A program made the position numbers and the translations under genes. This document shows positions 26,696-36,524 of a stretch of DNA of 64,000 bases, one piece after another (the stretch's first letter is position 1; each line of letters opens with the position of its first letter). The notes beneath the pieces are model-generated. The model worked only from the letters and a program-made list of their open reading frames with translations, did not search any database and was not told where the DNA came from. Location: contig NZ_FOLG01000007.1 of the NCBI RefSeq assembly GCF_900112335.1, positions 62,001 to 126,000 on the forward strand. Reading direction: 5' to 3'. This stretch comes from Tropicimonas isoalkanivorans. GTDB lineage: Bacteria; Pseudomonadota; Alphaproteobacteria; Rhodobacterales; Rhodobacteraceae.

Positions 26696-27382
26696 CTATG
26701 CAACCAGCCGGTAACCACCTGATTCCGTCACGAGCAGGCGCGCATTCGAAGGATCCGGCTCAATCTTTTGCCGCAGGCGGTAGATGTGCGTTTCGAGCGT
26801 ATGCGTGGTAACCCCGGCGTTGTAGCCCCAGACCTCATGCAACAGCACGTCCCGCGCGACGACCCCCTCGGACGCCCGGTAGAGGAACTTAAGGATGTTG
26901 GTTTCCTTCTCCGTCAGCCGGATCTTCCGTTCGCTCTCGTCGATCAGCATCTTCATCGCCGGCTTGAAGGTGTAGGGGCCAAGCTGGAACACGGCGTCCT
27001 CCGACTGCTCGTGCTGGCGAAGCTGAGCCCGGATCCGCGCCAGAAGCACCGGGAACTTGAACGGCTTGCTCACGTAGTCGTTGGCGCCCGCGTCCAGCCC
27101 CAGGATCGTGTCGGCATCGCTGTCGTGACCGGTCAGCATGAGGATCGGGCATTTCACCCCCTGCTTGCGCATCAGCCGGCACAACTCCCGACCGTCCGTA
27201 TCCGGCAGACCCACATCCAGGATCACGAGGTCGAACAGACCCGCCTTCACCTTCTCCATCGCCTCATGGCCTGACGCAGCCTCGAAGACGTCAAAATCCT
27301 CGGTCATCACGAGTTGTTCGCTCAACGCTTCGCGCAAATCTTCCTCGTCGTCGACCAGCAGAATTTTCTTCAACGTGCCCAT
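26696..27382 (-). CDS. OmpR/PhoB-family response regulator (orphan)
   Basis: A 228-residue two-component regulator. Receiver domain: acidic pocket LLVDDEEDLRE, phospho-acceptor Asp in LVILDVGLPDTDG, conserved Thr in MLTGHD and Lys in YVSKPFKFPVL. The C-terminal winged helix (about residues 135-226) ends HIYRLRQKIEPDP and ESGGYRL. No histidine kinase gene is next to it; the flanking genes are ribA (divergent) and the SRPBCC gene beyond a terminator. Target genes unknown. Confidence 0.92.
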   Translation of the reverse strand: MGTLKKILLVDDEEDLREALSEQLVMTEDFDVFEAASGHEAMEKVKAGLFDLVILDVGLPDTDGRELCRLMRKQGVKCPILMLTGHDSDADTILGLDAGANDYVSKPFKFPVLLARIRAQLRQHEQSEDAVFQLGPYTFKPAMKMLIDESERKIRLTEKETNILKFLYRASEGVVARDVLLHEVWGYNAGVTTHTLETHIYRLRQKIEPDPSNARLLVTESGGYRLVA

Positions 27383-27546
27383 GTCGAAACCCTCCGTTCG
27401 TTGATCGGCAGATGCGTGCGGTTGACGTGAACGGCAAGAATTGCTGCAAGATTATCACGCCGATGTGTGTGCGGGACCGGATATGTTTCATCTTCCTGCA
27501 CCATTTGGATCGTGGTAACCCTCCGCCCCGAACCGAGCGAGCCGCC

Positions 27547-28629
27547 ATGCCCTTGTCCCCCAGCCCCGCCGAACGCCGCGCCCGTGCCCGCGCCGACCTG
27601 CGCATGGGTGTACCGGTGCATTTGAGGCTAGGCGAACAGGCGGCGCTGGTCGCGGCAGTGGAAAGCCTCTCGCCGGAGCGTTTTGCCCAACTCACTGCGA
27701 GCCCAGGGGCAGTTCTTGCCGTCACCGCTCGCCGCGCCGAGACGCTGAAGGCCCGCCCGTATGACGGGGATCTTGCCCGCATCGCTCTTCCCCGTGGTGC
27801 CACCCTCGCCTGGGCGCAATCGGTGGCCGACCCTGCCGACGATCTCGCCGAGCCGATGAAGGGGCCGTTTCGCACCGAGCGCGAGGGCTCCGCCGCGCTT
27901 CACCGGGCGGCTATAGCCCTTGCCAAACAGGCCCGGTTGCTGCCCGCCGTCCTGCTCTGCCCACTGCCCGACCCGGGCTCTGCTGACGCGTTGGACCTGA
28001 CCACGCTGGATCTGGCCACCGACGGCCTTCCGGCGGACGCGGCAAACTTCCAGCAGGTCGTCTCCGCCCGCTTGCCCATGGCGCTTTCCGGCGCGGGCCA
28101 CCTGCACGTCTTCCGCCCCGACGATGGCGGGGAAGAACACTACGCGGTCGAAATCGGCCATCCTGACCGGGCCAAACCTGTCCTGGCCCGACTGCACTCC
28201 GCCTGCTTTACCGGCGACCTGCTCGGCTCGCTCAAGTGCGACTGCGGCCCGCAGCTTCACGCCGCCCTCGCCGCCATGGGCGAGGAGGGCGCCGGCGTGC
28301 TGCTTTATCTTAACCAGGAGGGACGCGGTATCGGTCTGGCGAACAAGATGCGCGCCTACAGCCTTCAGGATCAGGGGTTTGACACGGTGGAGGCCAACCA
28401 CCGCCTCGGCTTCGAAGACGACGAGCGCGACTTCCGCATCGGCGCTGCCCTGCTGCGGGAGATGGGGTTCTCCAGCGTCCGGCTGATGACGAACAACCCG
28501 GCGAAGATCTCCATGATGCAGGCGCAGGGAATCGACGTGACCGAACGCGTGCCGCTCAAGGTCGGCCATACCGAGGAGAATGCCGCCTACCTTGCGACAA
28601 AAGCCGCCAAGTCCGGCCACCTGCTGTGA
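27547..28629 (+). CDS. ribA: GTP cyclohydrolase II
   Basis: A 360-residue enzyme for the first step of riboflavin synthesis. The C-terminal 190 residues are the GCHII domain: zinc ligands in HSACFTGDLLGSLKCDCG (C-x10-C-x-C), active-site YLNQEGRGIGLANKMRAY, and the MTNNPAKI motif. The N-terminal 165 residues are a divergent domain without the RibB active site, as in other alphaproteobacterial RibA proteins. No FMN riboswitch is recognisable in the 164-base divergent upstream gap. Confidence 0.92.
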   Translation: MPLSPSPAERRARARADLRMGVPVHLRLGEQAALVAAVESLSPERFAQLTASPGAVLAVTARRAETLKARPYDGDLARIALPRGATLAWAQSVADPADDLAEPMKGPFRTEREGSAALHRAAIALAKQARLLPAVLLCPLPDPGSADALDLTTLDLATDGLPADAANFQQVVSARLPMALSGAGHLHVFRPDDGGEEHYAVEIGHPDRAKPVLARLHSACFTGDLLGSLKCDCGPQLHAALAAMGEEGAGVLLYLNQEGRGIGLANKMRAYSLQDQGFDTVEANHRLGFEDDERDFRIGAALLREMGFSSVRLMTNNPAKISMMQAQGIDVTERVPLKVGHTEENAAYLATKAAKSGHLL

Positions 28630-29120
28630 GCCCCTTCGACCTCGTCCTGACCCAGCGCGGCGTCCGATTCCAAGGTCGCACATTTCCCGCGGCCATCGGG
28701 CGCGGCGGCGCCCGATCCGATAAACGTGAGGGCGACGGCGCAACGCCAAGGGGCACGCATCATATCGTCGGAATGCTCTACCGCGCGGACCGGCTCACGC
28801 CGCCAAGCACTTGGGCCCGGAATATCCGGCTGGGCGACCTGTGGTCCGATGACCCGCGCGATCCGTCCTACAACCATCTCGTACGGGCTCCGCACCCCTT
28901 TGGCCACGAATGCCTGCGCCGCCCGGATCCACTTTACGATGTGATTCTTCTGACCGATTGGAACTGGCCTGCCGCAACACCCGGACGGGGCTCCGCCATT
29001 TTCCTCCATACCTGGCGCAAACCACGTCACCCGACCGAAGGATGTATCGCTTTCCGCCGCGATCACCTGCTCTGGATCGCAGCTCGGATTGCCCCCGGCA
29101 CCCGTCTCATCGTGCCCTGA
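28626..29120 (+). CDS. L,D-transpeptidase catalytic-domain protein (YkuD fold)
   Basis: A 164-residue protein with the YkuD active site: FLHTWRKPRHPTEGCIAFRRDHL contains the catalytic Cys in TEGCIAF and the partner His. There is no obvious signal peptide in the chosen frame, unusual for a peptidoglycan enzyme. The GTG start at 28626 overlaps the ribA stop in GTGA, so the gene is translationally coupled to ribA. The coupling to riboflavin synthesis has no evident functional reason. Confidence 0.8.
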   Translation: MSPFDLVLTQRGVRFQGRTFPAAIGRGGARSDKREGDGATPRGTHHIVGMLYRADRLTPPSTWARNIRLGDLWSDDPRDPSYNHLVRAPHPFGHECLRRPDPLYDVILLTDWNWPAATPGRGSAIFLHTWRKPRHPTEGCIAFRRDHLLWIAARIAPGTRLIVP

Positions 29121-29125
29121 ACCGC

Positions 29126-29150
29126 TTTTTGTGTCGGAAAATATCCCCGC
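29126..29150 (+). repeat. Dispersed intergenic repeat, copy C (5' box only)
   Basis: TTTTTGTGTCGGAAAATATCCCC matches the 5' box of copies A and D almost exactly, then the similarity ends before the hairpins. It begins five bases after the L,D-transpeptidase stop. Confidence 0.6.
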
Positions 29151-29177
29151 CGGAAGCAAGAGAGTATCGTCGCGCGG

Positions 29178-29831
29178 TCAACCGTAATCGCGCGCTCCGA
29201 ATATCGCAGAACCGACCCGCACATGGGTCGCCCCCTGCGCGATCGCCTGCTCGAAATCGCTGCTCATCCCCATGGAGAGCCCTTCCAGCCCATTGCGTTC
29301 CGCAATCTTCGCGAGCAGCGCAAAGTGCAAGCTCGGCTCTTCGTCCACCGGTGGAATGCACATCAACCCGGTGACCGGCAAGTCGAGAGCGCGAGCGTCC
29401 TTGATGAATCCGTCCGCTTCGCTCGGCAGGACTCCCGCCTTCTGCGGCTCTTCGCCAGTATTCACCTGTATGAAGAGCGGCGGGCAATGCCCCGTTTCCT
29501 GTGCCAGCCGTGCCAACGTTCCCGCCAGCTTCGGCCTGTCCAACGTATGAATCGCGTCGAACGACTCCATCGCCGCCCGCGCCTTGTTGGTTTGCAACGG
29601 GCCAATCAGGTGCAATTGGACCCCGTCGAACCGCTCTCGGAACTCTGGCCACTTCCCCTGCGCCTCCTGCACCCGGTTCTCCCCGAAAACACGATGGCCA
29701 GCCTCCAGCACCGATTCGACGCGATCCAGCGGCTGCACCTTCGACACCGCGATGAGCGTGACCGCCCCCGCCGTTCGCCCTGCCTCCGACTCCGCGCGCG
29801 CAGTCCGTGCCTGTATGTCCTCAAGCCCCAT
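29178..29831 (-). CDS. YggS-family pyridoxal phosphate homeostasis protein
   Basis: A 217-residue PLP-binding TIM-barrel protein. PLP lysine in LIAVSKVQP, then GENRVQEAQGKW, HLIGPLQTNKA, the NTGEEPQKAG region and the phosphate-binding SMGMSSDFEQAIAQGATHVRVGSAIFG. It lacks catalytic residues for a metabolic reaction and is thought to buffer PLP. It overlaps the upstream sulfotransferase gene by 11 bases. Confidence 0.93.
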   Translation of the reverse strand: MGLEDIQARTARAESEAGRTAGAVTLIAVSKVQPLDRVESVLEAGHRVFGENRVQEAQGKWPEFRERFDGVQLHLIGPLQTNKARAAMESFDAIHTLDRPKLAGTLARLAQETGHCPPLFIQVNTGEEPQKAGVLPSEADGFIKDARALDLPVTGLMCIPPVDEEPSLHFALLAKIAERNGLEGLSMGMSSDFEQAIAQGATHVRVGSAIFGARDYG

Positions 29832-31305
29832 CCGGCAAAACTCCCTCGCGGTCCAGCGCCTCGATCAATGGCGCCAGTTCCTTTTCGTATTTCCGCCAGG
29901 CCTGCGCCGAACTGCGGTAGATCGGCTGACGCACCTGGCTCACGGAAAGCGTGCGCACTTCGCCCCGCGCCTCGTGGAAGGACAGACAGCTGTCCTCCCA
30001 CGGCACGCCAGCCGCCGCCACGAGCGCCCGGCTCTGGCCCTCCGGGTCTGCCACGAGATCCTCGTAATGCACCTCGTGGAAGCCGCCGGGAAAGACGCTG
30101 CGCCAGAACTCCAGGATTTTCAGGAAGCAGGCATAGTACCCAGCCAAGTCGGCGAGATCATAGGCGTAGCGGTGCGTGCCTTCTGCAAACATGTTCTTGT
30201 AGATCGAGAACAGCATGTCACGCGGGTCCCGGCGCACGACGATGAAACGCGCCGAGGGAATGGCCTGCTTCAGCAGTCCCATCACCATATGCGACTGAAT
30301 CGACTTGTCGGTGACAACCCGGTCGAAGTTCACGATGCGGCGCAGGGTGTCGCGGTAAGCGCAGCCCAACCGGGCGATGTCGTCCGCCGACACGTCGGCC
30401 ATCGCCCGAAATCCACCTCCGCGTTTGCCGAGGACGCCGTAGGCGAGCCGCACCGCGTGGGGCAGTTCCCCAGCCCCGGTGATCTGGGAATGGCTGGCGA
30501 GGATCTGCTCCACCAGCGTCGTGCCAGACCGCGGCAGGCCAGTCACGAAGATCGGAGCGAAGTCGTCCGGGCCTCCGGCGGCGGCGGTGAAATCGTAGCC
30601 TTCGAATGCCCGAATGAGCCCGTCGACCTCGGCCCGACGCGCGGCAATATCGTAGCGGTATGCAGCCTTCATCTCCGCGTTGGCGGGGGTGAGATAGCTG
30701 AAGACACGGTCGGTTTGGGCCGTATCTTCCATTGCCTTGGCGAGCGCAAACCCCAGTTGGACGCGCTGACCGCCAGTGAGACGCTTGTCGCGGTAGGCCT
30801 TCTCCATCTGGCCGATCAGAGGATCGCCCGGTTTGAATTTCCTGTTGGCCGCCAGCAGCCGATAGAGGTCGCCGCGCATTGGAGCCTGTTTGAGTGCCTT
30901 GCGCAGTTCCTTCTCGGCCGCATCGAAGTCGCCCAGCCGCTGCAACAGGAATGCCTTATCGATCCTGTAGCGCACATCCTTCGGCGCCTTCTGAATCAGC
31001 GACTCGTAGGTAGCAAGCGCCTCCTCCCCCCGCCCGGCAGCCAAAAGGCTCTCGGACAACGCTGCAAGGATTGCGGGTTCGGCGGGTTTCAGGGCACGGG
31101 CGGCCGTGAGGTGACGAACTGCGTCGTCGGGGCGGCCCAGGCGTTGCGCGATTCGGCCCATGTTGAAATGGACTTCCGGGCTCTTCGGCACAACCGCGAG
31201 GATGCCGGCGTAGACAGCACGTGCCTCCTCCAAACGGCCCGCCTGCTGCAGGGCGAGCGCGCGCTTGTATTCAGCAGGGGCACGAGCGGGATTGAGAGGA
31301 AGCAT
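29821..31305 (-). CDS. TPR-repeat sulfotransferase family protein
   Basis: A 494-residue protein. The N-terminal 230 residues contain at least four TPR units (for example EYKRALALQQAGRLEEARAVYAGIL). The C-terminal domain is a PAPS-dependent sulfotransferase: 5'-phosphosulfate loop FVTGLPRSGTTLVEQIL and 3'-phosphate motif RFIVVRRDPRDMLFSIY. The fusion resembles proteins that sulfate carbohydrates or peptides; the substrate is unknown. The ATG at 31305 has GGAG upstream. Confidence 0.88.
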   Translation of the reverse strand: MLPLNPARAPAEYKRALALQQAGRLEEARAVYAGILAVVPKSPEVHFNMGRIAQRLGRPDDAVRHLTAARALKPAEPAILAALSESLLAAGRGEEALATYESLIQKAPKDVRYRIDKAFLLQRLGDFDAAEKELRKALKQAPMRGDLYRLLAANRKFKPGDPLIGQMEKAYRDKRLTGGQRVQLGFALAKAMEDTAQTDRVFSYLTPANAEMKAAYRYDIAARRAEVDGLIRAFEGYDFTAAAGGPDDFAPIFVTGLPRSGTTLVEQILASHSQITGAGELPHAVRLAYGVLGKRGGGFRAMADVSADDIARLGCAYRDTLRRIVNFDRVVTDKSIQSHMVMGLLKQAIPSARFIVVRRDPRDMLFSIYKNMFAEGTHRYAYDLADLAGYYACFLKILEFWRSVFPGGFHEVHYEDLVADPEGQSRALVAAAGVPWEDSCLSFHEARGEVRTLSVSQVRQPIYRSSAQAWRKYEKELAPLIEALDREGVLPDGA

Positions 31306-31351
31306 GACCGGCTCCGGGATAATGGCCCCCTCAGCTATCATCCCGACGCCC

Positions 31352-31384
31352 AAAAAGAAAAGAGCGGGCAAGTGCCCGCTCTTT
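31352..31384 (-). terminator. Terminator of the porin gene
   Basis: On the minus strand AAAGAGCGGGC pairs with GCCCGCTCTTT and is followed by TCTTTTT, 24 bases beyond the porin stop. Confidence 0.9.
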
Positions 31385-31408
31385 CCTGCAGAATATCCGA
31401 TCCAGAGA

Positions 31409-32647
31409 TCAGAAGTCCATTTTCAGACCGAGCGACCAGGTGTCGAACTCGGTGTCGAACGTCTCGTTGACGTCGTACACGGTGTCCGTGAACTCTTCCA
31501 GGATCGGGTCGTAGCCGAGGAACGAGCCTTTGATCTTCAGGTCAGCTTCCGACTTGCCGTAGCCGGCGAGGATCGAAAGGCCGCCACCGAGGTCGTAGCC
31601 CATGGCAACGCCGTAGCCCGAGGTGTCGAGCCCGGAACCGCCTTCGTACTCGAAGGAGTGCTCACCGTAGTTGACGGAGATCGAGAAGGCTTCCCAAGCG
31701 TAGCCGGCGCCGATGCCCCAGAAGGAACCGCTATCCAGGTCGTCGCCGCTCCAGTCGGAGTAGCTGCCGCCGAAGGAGAAGCCGTTGTCCATCTCGTAAC
31801 CGGCGGAGATACCGGCAACCGACACGTCATCGCCAAGCGCGACGAGCAGTTCGTCGGACTCGCCGGTGTTCGCGTCGAAACCGAAGACGCCGTCGAATGC
31901 TTCGATGAAGCCAGCTTCCTGCTCGGTGAGGGTAAGCGGGTCGAGATCGAAGAACGCAGAGGCGAATTCGTTGGACAGTTGGTCAACCTGGGCGTCGGTC
32001 AGGCCGAAGCCGACGGAGCCCTGATCACCTTCTTGGTAACCGATGCCGAGCTTGAGGGTACCGGCACCCAGTTCCGGGGTCCATTTCGCACCGATGGCCC
32101 AGGCCAGGTCGTTGCGGTCCACGTCGCCGAACTCGGTTTCCAGAACGGTGTCCGAACGGTCGTCGGTTTCCAGCGACAGGGCGAAGCCGAAGTCACCGTA
32201 GGTGTAGTCGTAACGGAAGATCTGGCCGTCGTAGATGCCGTCCAGGTAGGTGTCCTGACGGCCCCAGTGGGCGGTCTCGGAGTCGTCGATCGTGCCCGGG
32301 TTGCCCCAGTCGGCGGCGTCGGTCAGCGCCCAGTCAAGCGCGCCGTCGGTATCGCCCATCGTCACGGTGCCGAATTCGCCGCTCAAGAAGATTTCGACGT
32401 CTTCCATTTCGCCCGTGTGGTTGCCCAGATCAGAAGCGGAGTCGAGATCGACGTTCGCGCCGAAGGTCAGACCGTTGTCGGCCTCACCGGTCATCGTAAA
32501 GTCAACGTCGACATCGTTCCAGAACTGCGACTCGACGTCTTTACCACCGACGACACCCATTTCAGCCCACCCGCTCAGGGTGACCTCTGCGGCCGCGGCG
32601 CCCGCGAACGCGACCAGTGCGGTCGACGTAAGAAGAACCTTTTTCAT
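31409..32647 (-). CDS. Outer-membrane porin
   Basis: A 412-residue general porin of the Rhodobacter type. Signal peptide cleaved after AAA (GAAAAEVTLSG); the mature protein is acidic and made of alternating-residue strands, ending in the assembly signal WSLGLKMDF with terminal Phe. The sequence has conserved openings of trimeric alphaproteobacterial porins (EVTLSGWAEMGV). Expected to be highly expressed; its own terminator follows. The upstream gap holds GCTTTGC/GCAAAAGC, a weak inverted repeat (32786-32807). Confidence 0.9.
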   Translation of the reverse strand: MKKVLLTSTALVAFAGAAAAEVTLSGWAEMGVVGGKDVESQFWNDVDVDFTMTGEADNGLTFGANVDLDSASDLGNHTGEMEDVEIFLSGEFGTVTMGDTDGALDWALTDAADWGNPGTIDDSETAHWGRQDTYLDGIYDGQIFRYDYTYGDFGFALSLETDDRSDTVLETEFGDVDRNDLAWAIGAKWTPELGAGTLKLGIGYQEGDQGSVGFGLTDAQVDQLSNEFASAFFDLDPLTLTEQEAGFIEAFDGVFGFDANTGESDELLVALGDDVSVAGISAGYEMDNGFSFGGSYSDWSGDDLDSGSFWGIGAGYAWEAFSISVNYGEHSFEYEGGSGLDTSGYGVAMGYDLGGGLSILAGYGKSEADLKIKGSFLGYDPILEEFTDTVYDVNETFDTEFDTWSLGLKMDF

Positions 32648-32887
32648 CGTTTTCCCTCGTGTATCTCAAAGGTGCACCGCAACCCGGTTTTGGCCCGAGC
32701 TGGGTATGTGGACTGTCTCGCTCCGCAGGTGCTTGAATGCAAGGCGCCGTTAAGACTGGGCCGGCCGGCCGCGCGTTTTGGTGCAGCTTTGCCACAGTAG
32801 CAAAAGCCTGCCGAACGCCTGGGGACTTGTGAGGCCAAGCCGCCTCCGTTAGACCATGCGGAAAGGACACGAAAGGGCGGGTACGGA

Positions 32888-33379
32888 ATGACTTTTCAGC
32901 GTGTGACGCGGACAGCCGCTGCACTGAGCCTGGCGGTCCTTCTGGCAGCGTGCGGCGGCAACCCGTTTTCCAGGAATCCTTCCGGCAACGTACCCGACGA
33001 GTTCAACCCGCGCGTAGACGACGAAGGGCGGGAGCGGGACACGATCTGGGACCTGTTCTCGGACGCCGACAATCCGAACGTCACGCTCGAGGTTAACCGT
33101 TACCTCTGGAATGCGTCGCTCGACGTCCTGAACTTCCTGCCGATCCAGCGGATCGATCCCTTCTCCGGCGTGATCGTGACCGGCTACGGCACCCCGCCCG
33201 GCGGGGGCCGCGCGTATCGCGCCACGGTCTATGTGACGGACCCGGCGCTGGACGCCCGGTCGCTGAAGGTCGCTCTGGCCACCCGGTCCGGCCCGGCCGA
33301 TCCGGACACCGTACGAGCCGTCGAGGACGCCATCCTTACCCGCGCCCGACAGATCCGTATCGCCCACTCTCAACTCTGA
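32888..33379 (+). CDS. DUF3576-family lipoprotein
   Basis: A 163-residue predicted lipoprotein: signal peptide with lipobox LAAC, then a DUF3576 domain (TIWDLFSDADNPNVTLEVNRYLWNASL, DPFSGVIVTGYGTPPG). The family is found next to leuS and lptE in alphaproteobacteria, as here, suggesting an envelope role. No catalytic motif seen. Confidence 0.85.
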   Translation: MTFQRVTRTAAALSLAVLLAACGGNPFSRNPSGNVPDEFNPRVDDEGRERDTIWDLFSDADNPNVTLEVNRYLWNASLDVLNFLPIQRIDPFSGVIVTGYGTPPGGGRAYRATVYVTDPALDARSLKVALATRSGPADPDTVRAVEDAILTRARQIRIAHSQL

Positions 33380-33466
33380 GCAGAGCAATTCGCGCACTGG
33401 ACGCTGGCGCACCCCGCCCTTATCAAGCCGCGCAACGCCTGAAGTCACGTGAGCCGAGGTAGCGCG

Positions 33467-36040
33467 ATGTCCCGCCTGATTCCGTCTGAAATCGAACCAA
33501 AGTGGCAGGCCGCGTGGGACGACGCGGAGTGCTTCCGGGCCGTCCACGATCCCGAACGGCCCAAGTATTACGTGCTGGAAATGTTTCCCTACCCGTCGGG
33601 GCGCATTCACATCGGACATGTGCGCAACTACACCATGGGCGACGTCATCGCGCGCTACAAATCCTCTTGCGGGTTCAGCGTGTTGCACCCGATGGGCTGG
33701 GACGCGTTCGGTATGCCGGCGGAGAACGCCGCCATGGCCTCCGGCGGGCATCCGGCGACTTGGACTTACGACAACATCCGCGAGATGCGCGCCCAGATGA
33801 AGCCGCTGGGCCTGTCAATCGACTGGACGCGGGAGTTCGCTACCTGCGACCCGGAATACTACGCCCAGCAGCAACGCCTGTTCATCGACATGCTGGAAGA
33901 AGGCCTGATCTATCGCAAGGCCGCCGTCGTCAATTGGGACCCGGTGGACATGACGGTGCTCGCCAACGAGCAGGTGGAGAACGGCCGTGGATGGCGGTCC
34001 GGCGCTCTGGTGGAACGGCGTGAGCTGACCCAGTGGTTCTTCAAGATCTCCGATTTCGCCGAAGAGCTGCTGGAGGCCCTCGACGGGCTGGAGAAATGGC
34101 CGGAGAAGGTGCGGCTTATGCAGGCCAACTGGATCGGCAAGAGCCGCGGCCTCCAATTTGCCTTCTCGCTGGTCGACGACCCGGACGGATTCGACAGGGT
34201 CGAGGTCTATACCACCCGGCCGGACACGCTGATGGGCGCGAGTTTTGTCGGCATATCGCCGGACCACCCGTTGGCAAAGGCGCTGGAAAAGGACAACGCC
34301 GAGATTGCCGCGTTCAACGCCGAGTGCCGCCGCATGGGGACCTCGGAAGAAGAACTGGAGACTGCCGAGAAGCGGGGCTTCGACACCGGGCTGACCGTCC
34401 GACACCCCTTCGACACGGCGTGGGAACTGCCGGTCTATATCGCGAACTTCATCCTCATGGATTACGGCACTGGCGCGATCTTCGGCTGTCCGGCGCATGA
34501 CGCTCGCGACCTGGAGTTCGCCCGAAAGTACGACCTTCCCGTGGTCTCGACGTTCGAGCCGCTCGACGCCGAGGGCTTCGTGGCGCCGGATGACGGCGGC
34601 GACGCCTATGTGCCGCAGAAGTCCGAGAAGGTGAGTTACGTAAAGGGCTTTGCCGGAGACGAGGCGCAGACCGGTTCGCAGGGAATCGACGCTGCCATCG
34701 CATTTTGTGAAGACTCAGGCGTCGGCCGCGGCGTGACCAAGTTCCGCCTGCGGGATTGGGGCCTCTCCCGCCAGCGCTATTGGGGCTGCCCGATTCCGGT
34801 TGTCCACTGCAGCACGTGCGGCACGGTGCCGGAAAAACGCGAGAACCTGCCGGTCCGCCTGCCCGACGACGTCAGCTTCGACCAGCCCGGCAACCCTCTC
34901 GACCGGCACCCCACGTGGCGCGACGTGCCCTGCCCCAAGTGTGGCGCCCCGGCCAAGCGCGAGACCGACACGATGGACACCTTCGTGGACAGTTCGTGGT
35001 ACTTCGCGCGCTTCACCGCGCCTCACGCCGAAACGCCGACCAACATGGCCGAGGCCGGTTACTGGATGAACGTCGACCAGTATATCGGCGGCATCGAGCA
35101 CGCGATCCTGCACCTGCTCTACTCCCGTTTCTTTGCCCGGGCGATGCACCTGACCGGTCATTTGCCCGAGCGCTGCAAGGAGCCCTTCGAGGCCCTCTTT
35201 ACCCAGGGCATGGTCACGCACGAGATCTACCAGACGCGAGACGCTCAGGACCGGCCCGTCTACCACTTGCCGGAAGACGTGGAGCGTCGCGACGACGGTG
35301 TCTTCCTGCGGGACACCGGTGCGGCGGTGGAAGTAATACCGTCCGCAAAGATGTCGAAGTCCAAGAAGAACGTTGTCGACCCCGTCGCCATCGTCGAAAG
35401 CTACGGCGCCGATACCGCACGCTGGTTCGTCATGTCCGACAGCCCGCCGGAGCGGGACGTGGAGTGGACCGCGGCCGGCGCGGAAGCCGCGTTCAAGCAT
35501 CTGGGCAGGGTCTATCGCATTGCCTTCGAGTTGAAGGACGCGGGCGCCCCGGAGGGGGGTGCAGAGGACGCCGCGCTGGAGCGCGCAACCCACCGCGCCA
35601 TCGCGGACGTGACCGAGGGGATCGAGGGGTTCGCCTTCAACACCTCGATCGCCAAGCTTTATGGCTTCACCAACACCATCGCGAAATCCAAGGCGAGCGC
35701 GGGGGCGAGGGCGCAGGCGATGCGGACCATGGCGCAACTCATGTCGCCGATGACCCCGCACCTGGCCGAAGAGGTCTGGTCGTTGCTGGCGGGCGAAGGG
35801 CTGGTGGCCCAGGCGGCCTGGCCCAAGGCCGACCCGGCCCTGTTGGTGGAGGACAGTGTCACCTTGCCGATCCAGATCAACGGAAAGCGGCGCGGCGAGC
35901 TCGAAGTGGCGGCGGACGCCGACAAGGCCGCCGTCGAAACGCTGGTTTTGGAGCATCCCGCGGTGGTGAAGGCGCTCGATGGCGGCCAGCCGAAGAAACT
36001 GATCGTGGTGCCTGGGCGGATCGTGAATGTGGTCGTCTGA
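33467..36040 (+). CDS. leuS: Leucyl-tRNA synthetase
   Basis: An 857-residue class I synthetase. HIGH-type motif [25 protein letters not shown] motif AKMSKSKKN, a CP1 editing domain with [20 protein letters not shown], and zinc-like Cys pairs in STCGTVPE and CPKCGAPA. The ATG at 33467 is preferred over the upstream GTG because GAGG lies seven bases before it. Co-transcribed with lptE and holA. Confidence 0.96.
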   Translation: MSRLIPSEIEPKWQAAWDDAECFRAVHDPERPKYYVLEMFPYPSGRIHIGHVRNYTMGDVIARYKSSCGFSVLHPMGWDAFGMPAENAAMASGGHPATWTYDNIREMRAQMKPLGLSIDWTREFATCDPEYYAQQQRLFIDMLEEGLIYRKAAVVNWDPVDMTVLANEQVENGRGWRSGALVERRELTQWFFKISDFAEELLEALDGLEKWPEKVRLMQANWIGKSRGLQFAFSLVDDPDGFDRVEVYTTRPDTLMGASFVGISPDHPLAKALEKDNAEIAAFNAECRRMGTSEEELETAEKRGFDTGLTVRHPFDTAWELPVYIANFILMDYGTGAIFGCPAHDARDLEFARKYDLPVVSTFEPLDAEGFVAPDDGGDAYVPQKSEKVSYVKGFAGDEAQTGSQGIDAAIAFCEDSGVGRGVTKFRLRDWGLSRQRYWGCPIPVVHCSTCGTVPEKRENLPVRLPDDVSFDQPGNPLDRHPTWRDVPCPKCGAPAKRETDTMDTFVDSSWYFARFTAPHAETPTNMAEAGYWMNVDQYIGGIEHAILHLLYSRFFARAMHLTGHLPERCKEPFEALFTQGMVTHEIYQTRDAQDRPVYHLPEDVERRDDGVFLRDTGAAVEVIPSAKMSKSKKNVVDPVAIVESYGADTARWFVMSDSPPERDVEWTAAGAEAAFKHLGRVYRIAFELKDAGAPEGGAEDAALERATHRAIADVTEGIEGFAFNTSIAKLYGFTNTIAKSKASAGARAQAMRTMAQLMSPMTPHLAEEVWSLLAGEGLVAQAAWPKADPALLVEDSVTLPIQINGKRRGELEVAADADKAAVETLVLEHPAVVKALDGGQPKKLIVVPGRIVNVVV

Positions 36041-36524
36041 TCGTAGAAGCATGATTGCCGCGTTCGCGGCCGCCGCGCTCGCGGGCTGCGGCTTCACGCC
36101 TGTTTACGCGCCGGGAGGCGTCGGCGAACGGCTCTACGGACAGATTCGCGCCGACGCTCCCGACAGCCGAGACGGATATGAGCTTGTTGCCCAATTCGAG
36201 GATCGCCTTGGGCGCAGCTCCGACGCCGCACCGTATATTCTAAGCTACCACATCGTGACGGAAAGCGAGGGTCTGGCGATCACGCCGGATCAGGAAACGC
36301 TGCGCTACCAGCTCATCGGCGTGGTCCGCTACAGGCTCACCGAACGCGCGACCGGCAAGGTTCTGACGAGCGGTCAGGTCGACAGCTTCACCTCCTACTC
36401 CGCCATCGGCACCACCGTCGCCACCCGGGCCTCCGAGAACGACGCCCGGGCACGGCTGATGGTGATCCTCGCCGACCAGATCGTCGCACGGCTGACGGCA
36501 GGCGCGGGGAGCTGGCTGCCGTGA
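36027..36524 (+). CDS. lptE: LPS-assembly lipoprotein LptE
   Basis: A 165-residue outer-membrane lipoprotein (lipobox LAGC; mature start [11 protein letters not shown] is diagnostic). LptE plugs LptD for lipopolysaccharide insertion. It overlaps leuS by 14 bases and its stop overlaps the holA start, so leuS-lptE-holA is one transcript. A start at 36051 would give a shorter signal peptide and is possible. Confidence 0.88.
   Translation: MWSSDRRSMIAAFAAAALAGCGFTPVYAPGGVGERLYGQIRADAPDSRDGYELVAQFEDRLGRSSDAAPYILSYHIVTESEGLAITPDQETLRYQLIGVVRYRLTERATGKVLTSGQVDSFTSYSAIGTTVATRASENDARARLMVILADQIVARLTAGAGSWLP

Noticed and set aside
27383..27546. A possible FMN riboswitch before ribA
   Set aside because: The conserved AGGGG-CAAGG-type core of the RFN element is absent in the 164-base gap.
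31265..32800. A 511-codon open frame antisense to the porin
   Set aside because: Caused by the porin's repetitive acidic codons; no start signal and valine-rich repetitive product.
32786..32807. An inverted repeat (GCTTTGC/GCAAAAGC) upstream of the porin as an operator
   Set aside because: The arms match at only seven positions with one gap, so it was mentioned within the porin entry but not called as a separate site.
34715..36097. A long open frame antisense to leuS
   Set aside because: It mirrors the leuS frame; the product is rich in Arg and Gly with no motifs.
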